Source: Eopsaltria australis
Lineage: Eukaryota > Chordata > Aves > Passeriformes > Petroicidae
Assembly (NCBI GenBank): GCA_034509425.1
Contig: JAVTVJ010000487.1
Location: forward strand, 1-64,000
Length of the DNA stretch: 64,000 bases
Direction: 5' to 3'
Each line of letters starts with the position of its first letter. Within the stretch, counting starts at the first letter, position 1. Shown piece after piece: positions 27,001 through 40,000 of the stretch. The notes beneath the pieces were generated by a model that saw nothing but the letters and a program-made list of their open reading frames with translations, did no database searches and had not been told where the DNA came from. A program made the translations under genes and the position numbers.

Positions 27001-27567
27001 CAAGGATTATGTGCCTTCTTTAATGTGTTTTCCACAGAATAATAAATTTTTGAAACTTGCTAATAAGAATTATTGCCTTTAAGATCTATAGAGATCGATC
27101 AATTTATCACTAATATATATATTTACTCTATATATTTATTATTATATATATATTCTTTTTTTTTTTTAATACAAAGAGGGACCTTCATGGGAACAAAGAT
27201 GCTTGTGTTGTTTTTTGAAACCCTTTGTGTCTGGCCAAATCAGTTATTATCCCTTTATCTTCTTTTTTTGTAAGTTTCTCTGTGCACTCAGCATTAGGGC
27301 ATTCAACAGACTGCTGCAAAACCACAGCAAAAGCAAAAATGGAGGACAGCACTCTTACATCCTTTCCTTCACTCTATTTTTGCCCACTATTGCACAAAGA
27401 TCTCAGCAGTGATGCATTGCCACAATATTTAGCCTCCATAAATCAGTAACATTGTCTGGGTATTTTTTCAATTTTGCTATCCATGCTATCAAAAATGCAA
27501 AGAACTTGCTCTCTGAGCAAGAGTTTGTGGGACAAAGGCTGTCTTCATTAAGTTCCTCTCTGCAAAC
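21048..27567. other. Intergenic, no gene recognised
   Basis: AT-rich, with short overlapping open frames only. The frame at 25358-25726 (122 codons) overlaps an 87-codon frame on the other strand and resembles nothing known. AT-rich microsatellite-like DNA at 27109-27165. Confidence 0.55.
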
Positions 27568-27967
27568 ACAGAATCACAGAGTGACAGAATGGGTAAGTTT
27601 GGAAGGGATCACAGTGGGTCATGTGGTCTCACCTCCCTGCTCAAGCAGGGTCATTCCAGAGCACATGGCACAGAATTGTATCCAGATGTTTCTTGAATAT
27701 CTCCAGTGAGGGAGACTCCACAGCCTCTCTGGGAAATCTGTTCCAGTGCTCAGTTATTCACAAGTAAAGTTCTTCCTCATATTCAGGTGGAACTTTCTGT
27801 ACTACAGTTTTTGCCTATTGCCTCTTGTCCTATTGTTTGGCACCACTGGGAAGAGCCAGGAAACATCCTCTTGACACCCTCCCTTCAGATACTGACAGAC
27901 AATGATGAGGTCCCCTCTCAGTCGTCTCTTCTCAACGCTGAACAGGCTCAACTCCCTCAGCCTATCA
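27568..27967 (-). mobile_element. CR1 LINE, 3' end fragment, minus strand
   Basis: Clear reversed CR1: AGAATCACAGAGTGACAGAA, TTTGGAAGGGATCACAGTGG, CACCTCCCTGCTCAAGCAGG, GAGGGAGACTCCACAGCCTC, AGTTCTTCCTCATATTCAGG, and GCTGAACAGGCTCAACTCCC near the 5' side. It lies about 2.2 kb past the COL12A1 polyadenylation site, in the same orientation as that gene. Confidence 0.94.
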
Positions 27968-30119
27968 AGTGCTTCATACTGACTTCAAGCAAGCAGCAGC
28001 CCTTTCCCACCTGCTTGTTTGTATCCACAGTTTTTGCCAAAATGAGAGAAAATGTGTGTGCAATTAAAATTCAGCTTTCAAATAATTTCTTTCTTTCAAA
28101 CTGCAAGACTATGTAAACTGCTTGGTTGTATATGAGATATTCAGGAAATGAAATTTGTATTTGCATTGAATCTGTAATTTTCCAGGACTTCTCTGGCTCA
28201 CCTTTGCAACAGTTTTCCCAGAAGTGTCATCAGTAGCCCTACCACCTCCTTAGAGCCATTCCCCTGAGAATTCCTGGAAATAAGTTTTCTTCTTTGTTGG
28301 TTTCAAACAGTAAACACTCATTTATAAGCTGCCCAAGAATCTAAATTATTTTCTTCATATTTTGGATGGGCCAGTGAAAGTTCTTTTTGCTTCAAAATAT
28401 ACCGTCAGAAATCTGACGTGAGAAAACTCACGTCAAACCGGTGAAAGAAATGTTAACCAGTTTTGGGGATTATGGGAATTTTAAAATTACACATAAATGC
28501 TTATCAGCATTTATTTCAAGTACACAGATGGTCACAATTCATACTTTGCAATTCTGTGCCTATCAGTAGCACACAACCTAGAGCTTACATCTACCCTGCA
28601 GATCGGTGGGCAGAATATTGTTGTTGAAAATGTATTGACTACCAATAAGCTCAGGTTTAAATATTTCAGGCCACCAGATAATCAAATAGTGGCATCTCTA
28701 TTAGGATTGATATCAATAAAGAACATAAAAAACCACAAGGCATCCTTGGCAGGCATTTGGTGTATTTTGTGAAGAAATAAAAAATAATTTAAAATATGTA
28801 CTTTAAATAAGGTAAAATTTTCTGTTTAGAGGACAGAAAGAAATCTTTTAAATGAAGACATGGGCAGCTAGTTAAATTTGTCCTAGACACACACAATGCC
28901 AGAAAAAGACAGATGGGAGGTCAATGCAAGATGTCATTATTTTTAAATACAATTCAGATAAACCTTTTAATCACTTCTCCAAATTTCTATCAGCATCTTT
29001 TTCTGCCAGACACATGCCTTTCTTTATTGTACGTGAAACTGCAGAACATGTTTTTGATACTCAACTCTGAAGAAAAAAGCATAAAGAATAAATAGCTTTG
29101 ATTCTCCTTTAAACGTTCCTCAGCTCAACCCAGAATTAGTCTCTTGCAGTCTAAAAGGCATATGGATGTAATCAGGATCCCTCTTTGAAATGCCGTTTGT
29201 TTGTATTTCGTTTCACTGATAATCCGTCAGGCAGTCTATGAAGTTGAGTAATTTCCATTTGTGGACACTAAAATTTGCCATGCAGCTTCCAGTCAAAGTA
29301 AGATTCGGTGATCAGGAAACCAGCCTGCACATCTAGCTTCACTTCTGTGACAGATGTCTTGCACAATCTCAAGAAACAGAGCTCCAGCTTTACCAGTTAT
29401 ATCAAAAGACTTTGCATCAGGTCCTACGGCAAAAGCCATTTCTACTTATCATGTAGAGAGTTAAGATACTGTAGGTAAGAAGGATCATCACCAGTCCACT
29501 CTCTCCTCCTCAGTCAGCAAGTAACTCTTCTGTCCCACTGTTGTTCTTTGCCAAATCACTCTTATCACCTCCTGTAGGTAAAGCTGCTTCACAGCCATCA
29601 CTGTGATCAGAGCTTGTGTGAACACAGATGACCTCCAAAGCAGGGAGGAGCCAGCTCAAGTACAGTCCCGGAAGGATGGAACTCGGCAAACACCACAACC
29701 CACTTCCTCGAGCACGCTATTTGCTAATGCCAGTGCTGCCACAATGCTCACAGCATAGCAGCAATTAGAGGCTGTGGAGCTTTAGGCACTCTCTGTTCAA
29801 GTAGCTCCTCAGGTGGAAAGTCTCTCTCCCTGCAGCAGCCATTCACCAGAAATCCCCCAAAAGACAGCAATTAATCCTCACAGTCGATCTCATTTTCTTC
29901 ACCAAAAGCCTTGCAGACTGAATTTCTTAGAAGTTATAAATACCTCAGGCAGAGGAGGCATTTCCTGCTTTCCTACCTCTAGCCATCCCAGCCCAAATAC
30001 CTATTAGACTATTCCCATTCTAATTGATTTTTGATACATGGCGTTCCCAGATTATTGAGTAAATAATACTAATACATTACAAATATATCAGCCCCCCAAC
30101 GCCTTTCAAAAAATGAATA
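27968..30119. other. Intergenic region just past the COL12A1 3' end
   Basis: AT-rich. Holds the CRE-like palindromes at 28403-28435. Nothing else recognised. Confidence 0.6.
28403..28435. promoter_or_regulatory. Overlapping CRE/ATF-like palindromes
   Basis: Two perfect inverted repeats share a TGACG core. CGTCAGA-AA-TCTGACG lies at 28403-28418, and TGACGTGAG-AAAA-CTCACGTCA at 28414-28435. Three CRE half sites (TGACG or CGTCA) fall in 33 bp. Regulatory use is an inference. Confidence 0.5.
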
Positions 30120-31059
30120 GACACATACATTTTCAGTAGTTTTATTGAAAAATGCCTCTTTCATTTCAGAAATAAATAATATAAGGCAGTGAAATTCACA
30201 ATTTGCAGTTAAAATATAAAAGCAGCAATTCTATATCCATAGTCTTGCAAACAACTTCCAACTGCTTTTGGTAACTAAGAAACATTGTATTCTGAAAAAA
30301 AAATCCATACTAAATATACAACATAAACATGCAATTCCATCTCTGCAGGATTGACTGCAATTTGGCATAAATGTAACTGCGTCTACAAACAAGGAGATTT
30401 CAGGTATTATTAAACTGTATCCAGTTGATACAACGATTTCAGCTACTTAATGTTTGTGGTGTTTAGAGGAGATGTATAAGAGCAGTATATGCTCTGCAGA
30501 TTGTAACTCAGAATAGAAGAAAATTACAATGATACGGGAAGGAGAGGGAAATTTTTGGTTCTTTTTAACTAGATATTGCAGACCTGTGATCTGACTGAAC
30601 TGAAAACATGCATTTGAAAAAGAAGAAAAATGTAGAGCTAAAGCAGACTGTCCTTGGAAAATTTGCAACAGCTCCGTGGTTGTTTTTGTTTCGGAGTTTT
30701 GGTTTTCTTTTTTTTTTAATGTATTTGTTTTTTACATTATTTTGATGAAAAGGCAGCACTGGGATAACTGAATGCACACCTTAAACTGTATGCAACCACT
30801 ATAAGCAACAGTATTTTACAAGCATTTCCAGAGCAACATGAAGTGTTTGGGTACACACATTGCTATCCCCACATAAGCGAGATACAAAACAGGGTCTGAT
30901 ATGAAAAGACCAGAACGCCACATTGCAAAAGGAATGATGTACTCTCCCTGTATGTATCTGCAAATGCAAGCACAGCAAAAAAACAAAACAACAACAAAAA
31001 AAAAAAAAAACCCACTTAAAAAAAACCAAAAAACAAACCCAAAACACGACACAGATCTT
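30120..31059 (-). other. COL12A1: COL12A1 3' untranslated region
   Basis: About 0.94 kb from the TGA to the predicted cleavage site. It begins with a T/G-rich tract (31047-30977 on the minus strand), has a possible early ATTAAA at 30715-30720, and ends after the AATAAA at 30141-30146. No open frame of note. The end is inferred to within about 10 bases. Confidence 0.7.
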
Positions 31060-34000
31060 TCACGGTTTTGTTTTTGCATTTCTTGACAGTGATCTTTTCC
31101 AGCGCATGTGCTCAGGGTATTCTGGTGAATGCATTTCAACTCCATAGTCCTCATACTCGTCCTCTCTCCTTTCTGACTCCATAGGTACTATAAAGGGTTC
31201 ACCTTCAGGCTGATAGGGTCCACTTTCAGGCACGTATGGTTCTGGTTGAAAATAGTTGTCCGATTGAACATAATAGTTATCGCATGTCTTTGAATCCACA
31301 TATGCAATGAGAGTTAGTCTGTCTACATAATGTTAGTTCAACCTTATTTTCATATAATAAATATATAAATAATTAGTTCACTGGGGGTGTTTCTCAGTTT
31401 TGCTCATGAATGCTTTTTAGGCAGTAAAATAATAAAAGGCATCTTGAAAGGCTTTGTATTTATAATACATAAAACAGTGCAGAAAGAGTCATAAATTAGG
31501 CAAGGGACATATCATGGTAAAACTAATAAAAAAAACCCAAACAAAACCAAAGCAGATCAAATAAAATTACTATTTTACAGCTACTTCAGTAACTCTAAGC
31601 ATTGGGCTTTATTTTAAACTGCATAATTAATAGAAGACATGGAGCAGGTAAAATGAAGAGATGGGTTTAGTCATATACTAATTGTCTCTGAGAATGGGAA
31701 AGTAAGTGTAGACATAACTATCACCAGCGGCAATATACAGTACATGTCATTTTCTCGTGCTGTTCCTCGTAACAAACCGAGTTACAGCTGGTGCTTCAGG
31801 AACACCAAAAACTACAGCAAAACAGAAGAAAAATTATTATAAAACTTTGGTATTTATAACTGCAGTTACAGATCCAACAAGATTACACAATGAAAAAGGT
31901 ATATGCCCCAATTCAGACATGTTGGTAACAAGCAACAGACAGGTAGGTTTCATAAGTTTGTCAAAGATGTTATTCTGGCATACAGCAAGCAGCAGCAGGC
32001 TTTTATGCAAAAGTATCATGTAGAGTTGTTAACAGATTTTAGTGGATACAGTCCCATACAAATCATTTACAAGCCACAATTAGTTTACTATTTACATAAG
32101 TTATTTCTCATTTTCCAGGTTAAATCTGTCTCTCTTCTAATGGCATTACCTTTGCTGGTTAGTAGTTTTACAAGCCTCCTTCGCCACTGAGGTTTTTGGT
32201 GGTCTACGTCTTTTTTTAAAAAGAAAGACTGTCTATTTTATTATTGAAATGCAATAGGCTTAACGAATTGACGATACTGTCCTTTATCTCATTCATGAGT
32301 TATGTTAGTAAAAGTATCTCCCCGTTCTATGAGGTCAACATGGTTCAAGAACCATATCCGTGGTGAAATATCCATACGGACTCATTCTCTAATAAGCACG
32401 TGCGCAAACATCTCAGAAACAGGATTTTCATGTATTCAAACTGTAAGCAGCACTGGCGACTTAGAAAATGTGTTAGCCGAAACCTGAAACAGGTCAAAGA
32501 TGATGTTAGTCTTTTAAAAAGTCCATCTGATGTGCAAAACATACTTTCCAACTAAATACATAACAGTTAAGTCTTAGGCATATATTTATATATGTATACA
32601 TAGCTGCTTACTAGAAAGAACACTGCTGAATCACAGGTACAATTTTCTTTATTTTTCATTTAAATAAGAATTTTTTGTGAGATCTGCACAATCACCTGGC
32701 TCTTTAACCAGTATCACTGAGTCTGCAAGTGTGTACATATATATATATACATATTTTCTTTTCTTTTTCTTTCCATGGATACATGCACAATTACACTAAC
32801 AGCAAACCATATCCAAGAGTAGTATCACATACACTAATTTTGAGATCTGGCAAGGCATACATATTAATTTTTTAACAATACTGTGGTCCTGCAGGATCCC
32901 CATGCTAAAACATATTAGAATCTTTCCAGTCAAAAACTGAAGGCCACTGTGACCCTTCATTTTAGTTCCAGAAGCAGCCTACTGTTTTGAGCTACATCAC
33001 AAAGTGGAAGGGTTAATCAGAGACTCCATGGTGTTTAACTTGGTAGATATTGTAGGACAGTGGTGCTTTTCAGTTGTCTGCACTGTTATCACCAAATGGA
33101 TTTCCTTTGTGGAAAATTTTTATTTTGGGAATCAATTTTGTATAAATAATCCTGACATGGCTCAAAAAGAGACACATGGAAACTGCCAACCACAGATTCC
33201 TTTTATTTTTCAAGAGAAACATGGAGAATTCAACCTTGTTCTGAAGACGATTGGAAGGGGTGGTGATAGAGGGGGAAAAAAGAAGAGAAGAAATTGGTCA
33301 CTTAAATCCTATGAGTAACATACCTAGCTAGCAACCATCTATGTTTAAAAAAGTAAAAAAAAAAAAAAAAAGGCTACAATATTTACTCACTACTTCCTAT
33401 TTAAAACAAACCATGCATAACATCAAGTAATCCTACACCAAAGTCTGAATGGCTGCTCATATACCTGCACATCACAGTGAGGCAGGCCTGCTTGCTGCCT
33501 GACTCAGTATGTTCAGATTAGCAGGACTGTCTCATGTAGAGAAGCTCGATATGAACAGCCACATCTGTGAAGGCTATTCAGGGCAAGGTTAAGGTTAAGT
33601 TGCTCATAACCTACCTGGGAATCCTTGGCCGTTGTAAGGGATGCTAGCACACTGGGATGAATCACAATATCCTGGTGGCCCTGGGGGACCCCGAATACCC
33701 GCATTTCCAGGACGGCCTGGTGGCCCTGGTGGTCCTCGTGATCCTGTGGAGCCTGGTGGACCAGTTCTAGATTCTCCTTGTGGACCTAATTTTAGAATTG
33801 AGAGGTTGAGAAGTTGTTTTCTTTGAGAGCCATTTTGATAAAACAGCTAACAATACTTCTGTCTAGACTACTCAGCCCAGGCTGTCTTTGGTGAGAAAGC
33901 ACTCACACTTTGTTGCTGTATGGGGGTCAACAGAAAGAAAAACAAAAAAATCTAGAAATGTGACTCATCGTGAGTGGCTTCCCTGTGTGTGGCTTATTTA

Positions 34001-37000
34001 AGCATTTATTCTTAGAAACTAATTTAGTAAGGTTTGAGCCAAGTAAGAAACATCAATGTATTCTCTGGTTAATTTCCCCTTTGTGTAAGATACGATGATC
34101 TCAAGGGAAACTACTAGATTAGACAAGCACACTGGATTTCAATTAAAATATAGGAGTACATCAATTATACTGCCCAGTAGCCCCAGGATAGATGAGGTAA
34201 TGTTTTTTTTGGAACCAGTCTTATTATGGTTAGCAGAAAAGTAAAGTTTCAAGTAACTGAGGCTACAATTTGCTGCAAGGATATCATGGTTCCTGTAATG
34301 AAAAGCCATTTTAGCCTAGCAGAAACAAGTGATGCAGATGATTTATGCCAAAGCACAAACTAAAATTCTTGATACAAAACCCAAAACTAGTCAAATCATC
34401 TGTCTGTATCATCAGGTAACTCTGCATGTGGGAGTATTTTGTAGTCCAGCAACTACAAGAAAAACCTAGGTACTATAAAAGAATCATCTAATACGACTTA
34501 TGAAAAATATCTATCAAATATTTGGACAATGTGTTTTTATGAAACACATGTTCACATTAAGAAGCATGCCAGGCAACTAAATTAAAAGACAGAGATAAAT
34601 GCCTATTAAACACATCCAAAAATCTTTCGAAATTGCCATTTTTGTAGGAGTTTCCTACAAATTTATTAGAGTAAACTCTTATACATGTCAAAAACATGAA
34701 GCAGATAGGTAAAGGGTGTTCCTTCACCATATCTAGCCTGGTTCTCCATGAAGAATTGTTTGCTTTACCTCTACTCTTCTGTAGTCTGATTAAACAAAAA
34801 ATATTTACCAGGTGGTCCCGGCAAACCTCGTGGTCCTTGGGATCCAGTCCCTCTTTCACCTTTCTCTCCAGGGATTCCTACAGAATAATAAAAAGGCAAT
34901 GAAAATCAAAGAAAGGAATCCACATTAACAGATATTTTTTCACACTCACTGATATTAATATTTACTTCCCATGATTTAATGCAACAAGAGTGATTAAATT
35001 TATGTTCTACAGATGTTCAAACATGAATTTCGGAAAATAATTTGAATATAAATATAATAACCTAGGAATAAAAAACAATGTAGATGTAACTTAGCATGAA
35101 TAAGCTTTCTCAAACATAGAAAAGTTTTGAGATACTGAAACACTACAGAATCTTCTTATTTTAAACTACAATTAGGAGGGTATTTTCAGTCTTGCATACT
35201 TCTGTTATAAAGGATGTTTTACACTTTCTTAGAAACATTTATAATGAAAAAACTTGAAGAAATCCTTCTGAATTCCTTGGTTTATTCCTAGCCTTTCTTA
35301 AAGAGTATATAAAATATATGCTAGAAAACACAGCACTGAGTCTATGCTATAGTAGAGTAGTGGAAATAAGCAAAGGCTACAACATAGAACACTACAGACA
35401 CCCCATGTGATTGTAGTGATCCAAGATGACCATAAAATAGATTTACCCATATATTCAAATTCAGTTCAGTTGCTTCCCTCCCTCAGAATATCGTAAAGAA
35501 CTAAGGATGTTGATCTAATTCTTTAAACTCCTACATTTTATACTAGCTAATGACTCATTTTCTCTCTTAATCAGTTTCTCTTTTGCTAAGAGTTGTGTTA
35601 CTCCAAACAGCCTTTCAAGATGCAGCTGTTTAGTACCAGAAGAGATCTGAGAACATTTGCTTTCTTGGGATATTATGTGGAAGTCTCAGACTGCAGCCAA
35701 AATGTTGTACCAATTTGTACTTCATGAAACCTGAGCAAGAGAGAGACAGAAAAACTCTGATCGAGTTAACCTTGTCCTTGAGAACACCAGTGTCCCTCAG
35801 GCAATCCAACTGGCCTGGCAGGGCTTCCTAGCCTGACATGGTAAAGGGAGCAGACTGCTCCTCTGGCAGCCTCTGCACTATGCCCACAGTACAGCTGCCT
35901 TCAGTGATTTATTCACCTCTTTCACCAGGTGGTCCTTGAACCCCAGGAGGTCCTGGGAATCCTGGTCTTCCTCCAGGTCCAGGTTCTCCTCTTGTCCCAG
36001 CAGCTCCTGGGGGGCCAGGTGGACCTGGTGGCCCTGGCTGGTTTCGGTTTGAATAATAATCATTCGGGATTTGATTCAGCATTTGATTGAACCGGCTCAT
36101 TTGCCCTTCAAAAGAAAATAAAAATGTGAAATGAGTGCAAATCTTTTATCAGAGTGGGAAGGAATAAAATATTATCTCTCTTAATTAAATATTTTTCTTG
36201 TTCCCATTCATTAAATTACTACAGATTAATTGAAAGACTTAAGATGAATATCTGATAAGAAGGCTGAACATAAATGGAGGAGGGAGGGAGTCAGGGAGGA
36301 AAATAAGGGAGCTTCTGGAAGTCAGTGACATTTAAAAAATTTATCATAGAACTATTAAAATCATAAAAGAGGCCTTTTTTAAACAATACTCTTGCTTTCA
36401 GAATTCTATTTAGAGGTTGTTTTTACTCTGAAGAACAGAAAGGATTTGGTCTACTTCTAAAACTGTAGTATCACACTTCTATGTACTTTCAGAGCTCTGC
36501 AGCTACCACAGGCAATATAAATTATTCACATGTACAGCTAGCAGCACAGTCGATGAAGTAATTTTCTTAAGCCTGTAGGATGCACAGGCTTGTACCTATA
36601 TACCTTCTGCACATGGGCAAATATAATTTCCAAAAAAAGGATGTGTGAACAAAAGCAGTGCCATTTTGAAACTATGCAGGAAGGAAGTCTTAAGGGAGAG
36701 ACACATCTGATCAGTATAATGTGTCAGTCCTAGCATAACACTGAAGAGATCAGCTGAACATGAAAAAAATAAGGCAGGGATGTTCTAAGAGATGTTAGAA
36801 GATCTTGGATGTGATATCCTTATTCATAAGCCTAACACATTCACAAATGTACTTTCCTTCTTCTGTGATGGCTAACTAATAGATGTGTTTTAATTAGCAG
36901 CCATCACAGACATTTTAAGGGACATACTATCCTCCACCCTGTACACAAGCACTCTTAATGATCCAAAAGGTTTACCTCAGTCAGCGCTTACCCTTGTAAT

Positions 37001-40000
37001 AGACACAATATTAAAACCAGTTTGCCTCCGTCTTTCTTGGCAGGTCTACTGATAACAAAAGAACTGCTTCATGGTAAGAGAGAAAGCCTCTGTAGAGAAC
37101 AACTTCATGGGCTGTAGAGCTGCACTATGTGGCAGTAGAGGACTGAAATTCAACTTGAAGTCCTTCTCCAAATAAATATTGTTTTTACTTGCATAGCACC
37201 ACTGATTCTGTGCACAGTATTTACCCAGCACTCATGTCTTTCCCTACTGGCAAAGTACCTGCAGTGAGCATCCTTTTTCTCACTGATTTCCTTCTCTTGA
37301 AGATAAGACATGTTTAATGAGAAAATAGATACTGATTTTATTGCAAAGATGAAGTAATTTTGGACCAAAATGTCTAAGGCAACGTCACCAGAGTGTTAGA
37401 ATCGCATGTGTATTTCCAAAGTCACTCATTAGTTTCAACTCAGCTTATTCTGTTATTCTGTGTTTATCAAGATAGCCTCTGGATCTGGAAAAATTTGCTG
37501 CTACATTTTTCCCACCAAATCATTTGCATTGGACAGCTATCAGGTTGGTCAAGCTCTCGCTGTGCTCTGTGGCCAGTATCTGTCACTTTAAATTTAAACC
37601 ATTGTTTTCTCTTTTTAACAAAGTAGTAAATTACTAGTGTGGGATACAAAGCAAGCAACACCATTTACCATTTATCAGTTGTTCACAAACTTGTCTTGCA
37701 ACTGCTCGCATCATGTTTTGAGAAGCAATATCACCCTAAATAATCAAATACAAAACAAGTGCTTCATTAGAAAGTGTCTGTACTTATAAGGACATAGTAT
37801 TTAATTTAAAAATTATTAGAAAAATTGACTTTTAAGCAGACTTACTCTGTCACCTTTCTCTCCTTTCATTCCAGGTGCACCCTAAAATAAATAAGTAAAA
37901 ATTAAGCAACTGAAGGTTCATGTTTTTTCACCCCAACTATAAGTTTGAGACATGTAATTCTAGAAAAATTATGACTCGTTCAAGAAGAAAGAATTGGTTC
38001 TCCTTGAACTTTTCATTTCAGAAATGCTAAAACAGGTGCCAGAAAAGAGTGGAGAAAAAATTATTTTGTCAGGCATCAAACACATTAACAGATGCAGAAG
38101 AAAAAGGTCTGAAGGAAAAATTCAAACTAAGAGCAAAAAATGGATGTATTCTGACACTTGGATCACACTGTCAATTTCAAAGCTGAATTTCTAGTATAAT
38201 ATTTCAGTAAATGGTCAGTGGTCTTGTATGAGTTATATATGACTGTTTCATTTTAAGTCTTAAGACAACTTATCATTAAAGAAGGTATGTTAGGAAGAAT
38301 AACGTGTCAAGTCTTGAACCTATATGAAAAGTATTCTATATTAAGTGAAATAGAGTTATGCAGAGATGACACATAACATGGAGAGAGATGACATTAAGTG
38401 CTTATTCTGTTTATAATGACAGTTTCCCTCTTAATTCTCAACCATTTCTAGTCTTGAAAAGTTCTCATACAAGTCTTAATTTGAGCTCCTTTATAATTAA
38501 TAAAATTTAGCAAATTTCTCTAACAGCACCTTCCATTTGCCTTTGAATAGTTTAGTGGTTGTGGGGTTTTCAGTTTTTAAGAATACTATGTAAGAAACAA
38601 ACCAGAAAGACTGATTCTAATTTTTATACATGTATGTGTATGTGAAAAACACCATGAATAATGATGGGGCTAGCATGGGTTCACATAGATTTTCATTTCT
38701 AGCCTAAATTACTACTTGAACATAAGGCATATTTCAAATGTGAGAGATCAGTTTGGTCATCTGCTGCTCTGCAGGGCTCTCCACATAGTTACACACATAC
38801 CCTGAATGTTACTGCTTTTTACACTGTAGTATTTCTTTAAGGAATCTATTTATCACCATTAACAAAGCAAAGGCCAAGTGTGGGCTGCAGCTGTTTCTCA
38901 TAACATTCCTACAGTACCAGCAATTAATTTTAACAACACGAAACACCAAATCATTCCACTGAGGTTGCAGCAGACACCCCTCAAATGTGGTGACACTGTT
39001 TCAGAGATTTCTATCAAGAGTTTTGGCAGATAAATGCCCTTGGGTATGTCAGGGTGCAAATTTAGTGTACTCTCTGAGCTCTCTGCTGCAGAGTTGCACA
39101 CACCTACCCCATGACATGCCACAGAAAATATGAGACAGTTCATCCATCACCAAGCTAAGCAGTTGTCACACGGTACATTTACATCATGAATAACAGATCA
39201 TTCTTGCAAAATTAATTGTACAGACTCAAATGAAAGATTTAGAATGGTGACACCATAAATGTGCCATTGGAATAAATTATGCCACCAATGAGGCAGCTGC
39301 TAATATGTACAAAATATACCCGTGAAGCTGATGAATATCCTTTCCCTTCTGTTCTTTGCTTTTTAATCTATATTTTTCTTACTCTGTGAAGGCCACAGGA
39401 AAATGTCTGTCTTTTAGTTTTAGCTTACTACAGCCAAATGCTGAAACAGACTATGGGCTTGTAAATGTCACAACATAAATAATAAATAAATGCCGTAACA
39501 ACTAAAACTATCAGGAAAATATTACATTTCTGTGTGTCATTTTTCAATAATAACACTGTGGTAAATGATGATGTACTGAAACAAAAAAAAACACCTTAAT
39601 TTGATTCCCAAATAAACAGACATTAACATCTCATCTAAGAGATGTTAGAAATATTACATGTACCTGAAATATCCATTGAAGAGTTGTAAGTTTTTAATTG
39701 TATTAGTCTACAACATGAAACTCTGGGAGTAATAAGTGGTAAAAAAACTATTCATGCTTCTCTTTCTGTTTGAAACTTGCCAATTTTTCTATTTTCTGCA
39801 AGCATGTTCCTTTGAAATTATCTGCTGTATGTATTTATAATACCTACTTGCTTTATTCTCATTCTTTCTTAGGCTTTCATAGTACAACCTTCTACCAGTA
39901 GCAAACCATACAGTACATCTTTTGTTTATTCACTAGGTAAGTGAATAAGCAGTAAGTGCAGGCATTATAAATCAGATTTGTCATCTACTATCCTGAAAAT

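Noticed and set aside
33641..33826. Plus-strand Gly/Pro-rich open frame that looks like a collagen
   Set aside because: It is the antisense reading of exon W21; Gly-X-Y codons (GGN-CCN) read as Pro/Gly on the other strand. The true frame on minus has splice sites and matches collagen XII.
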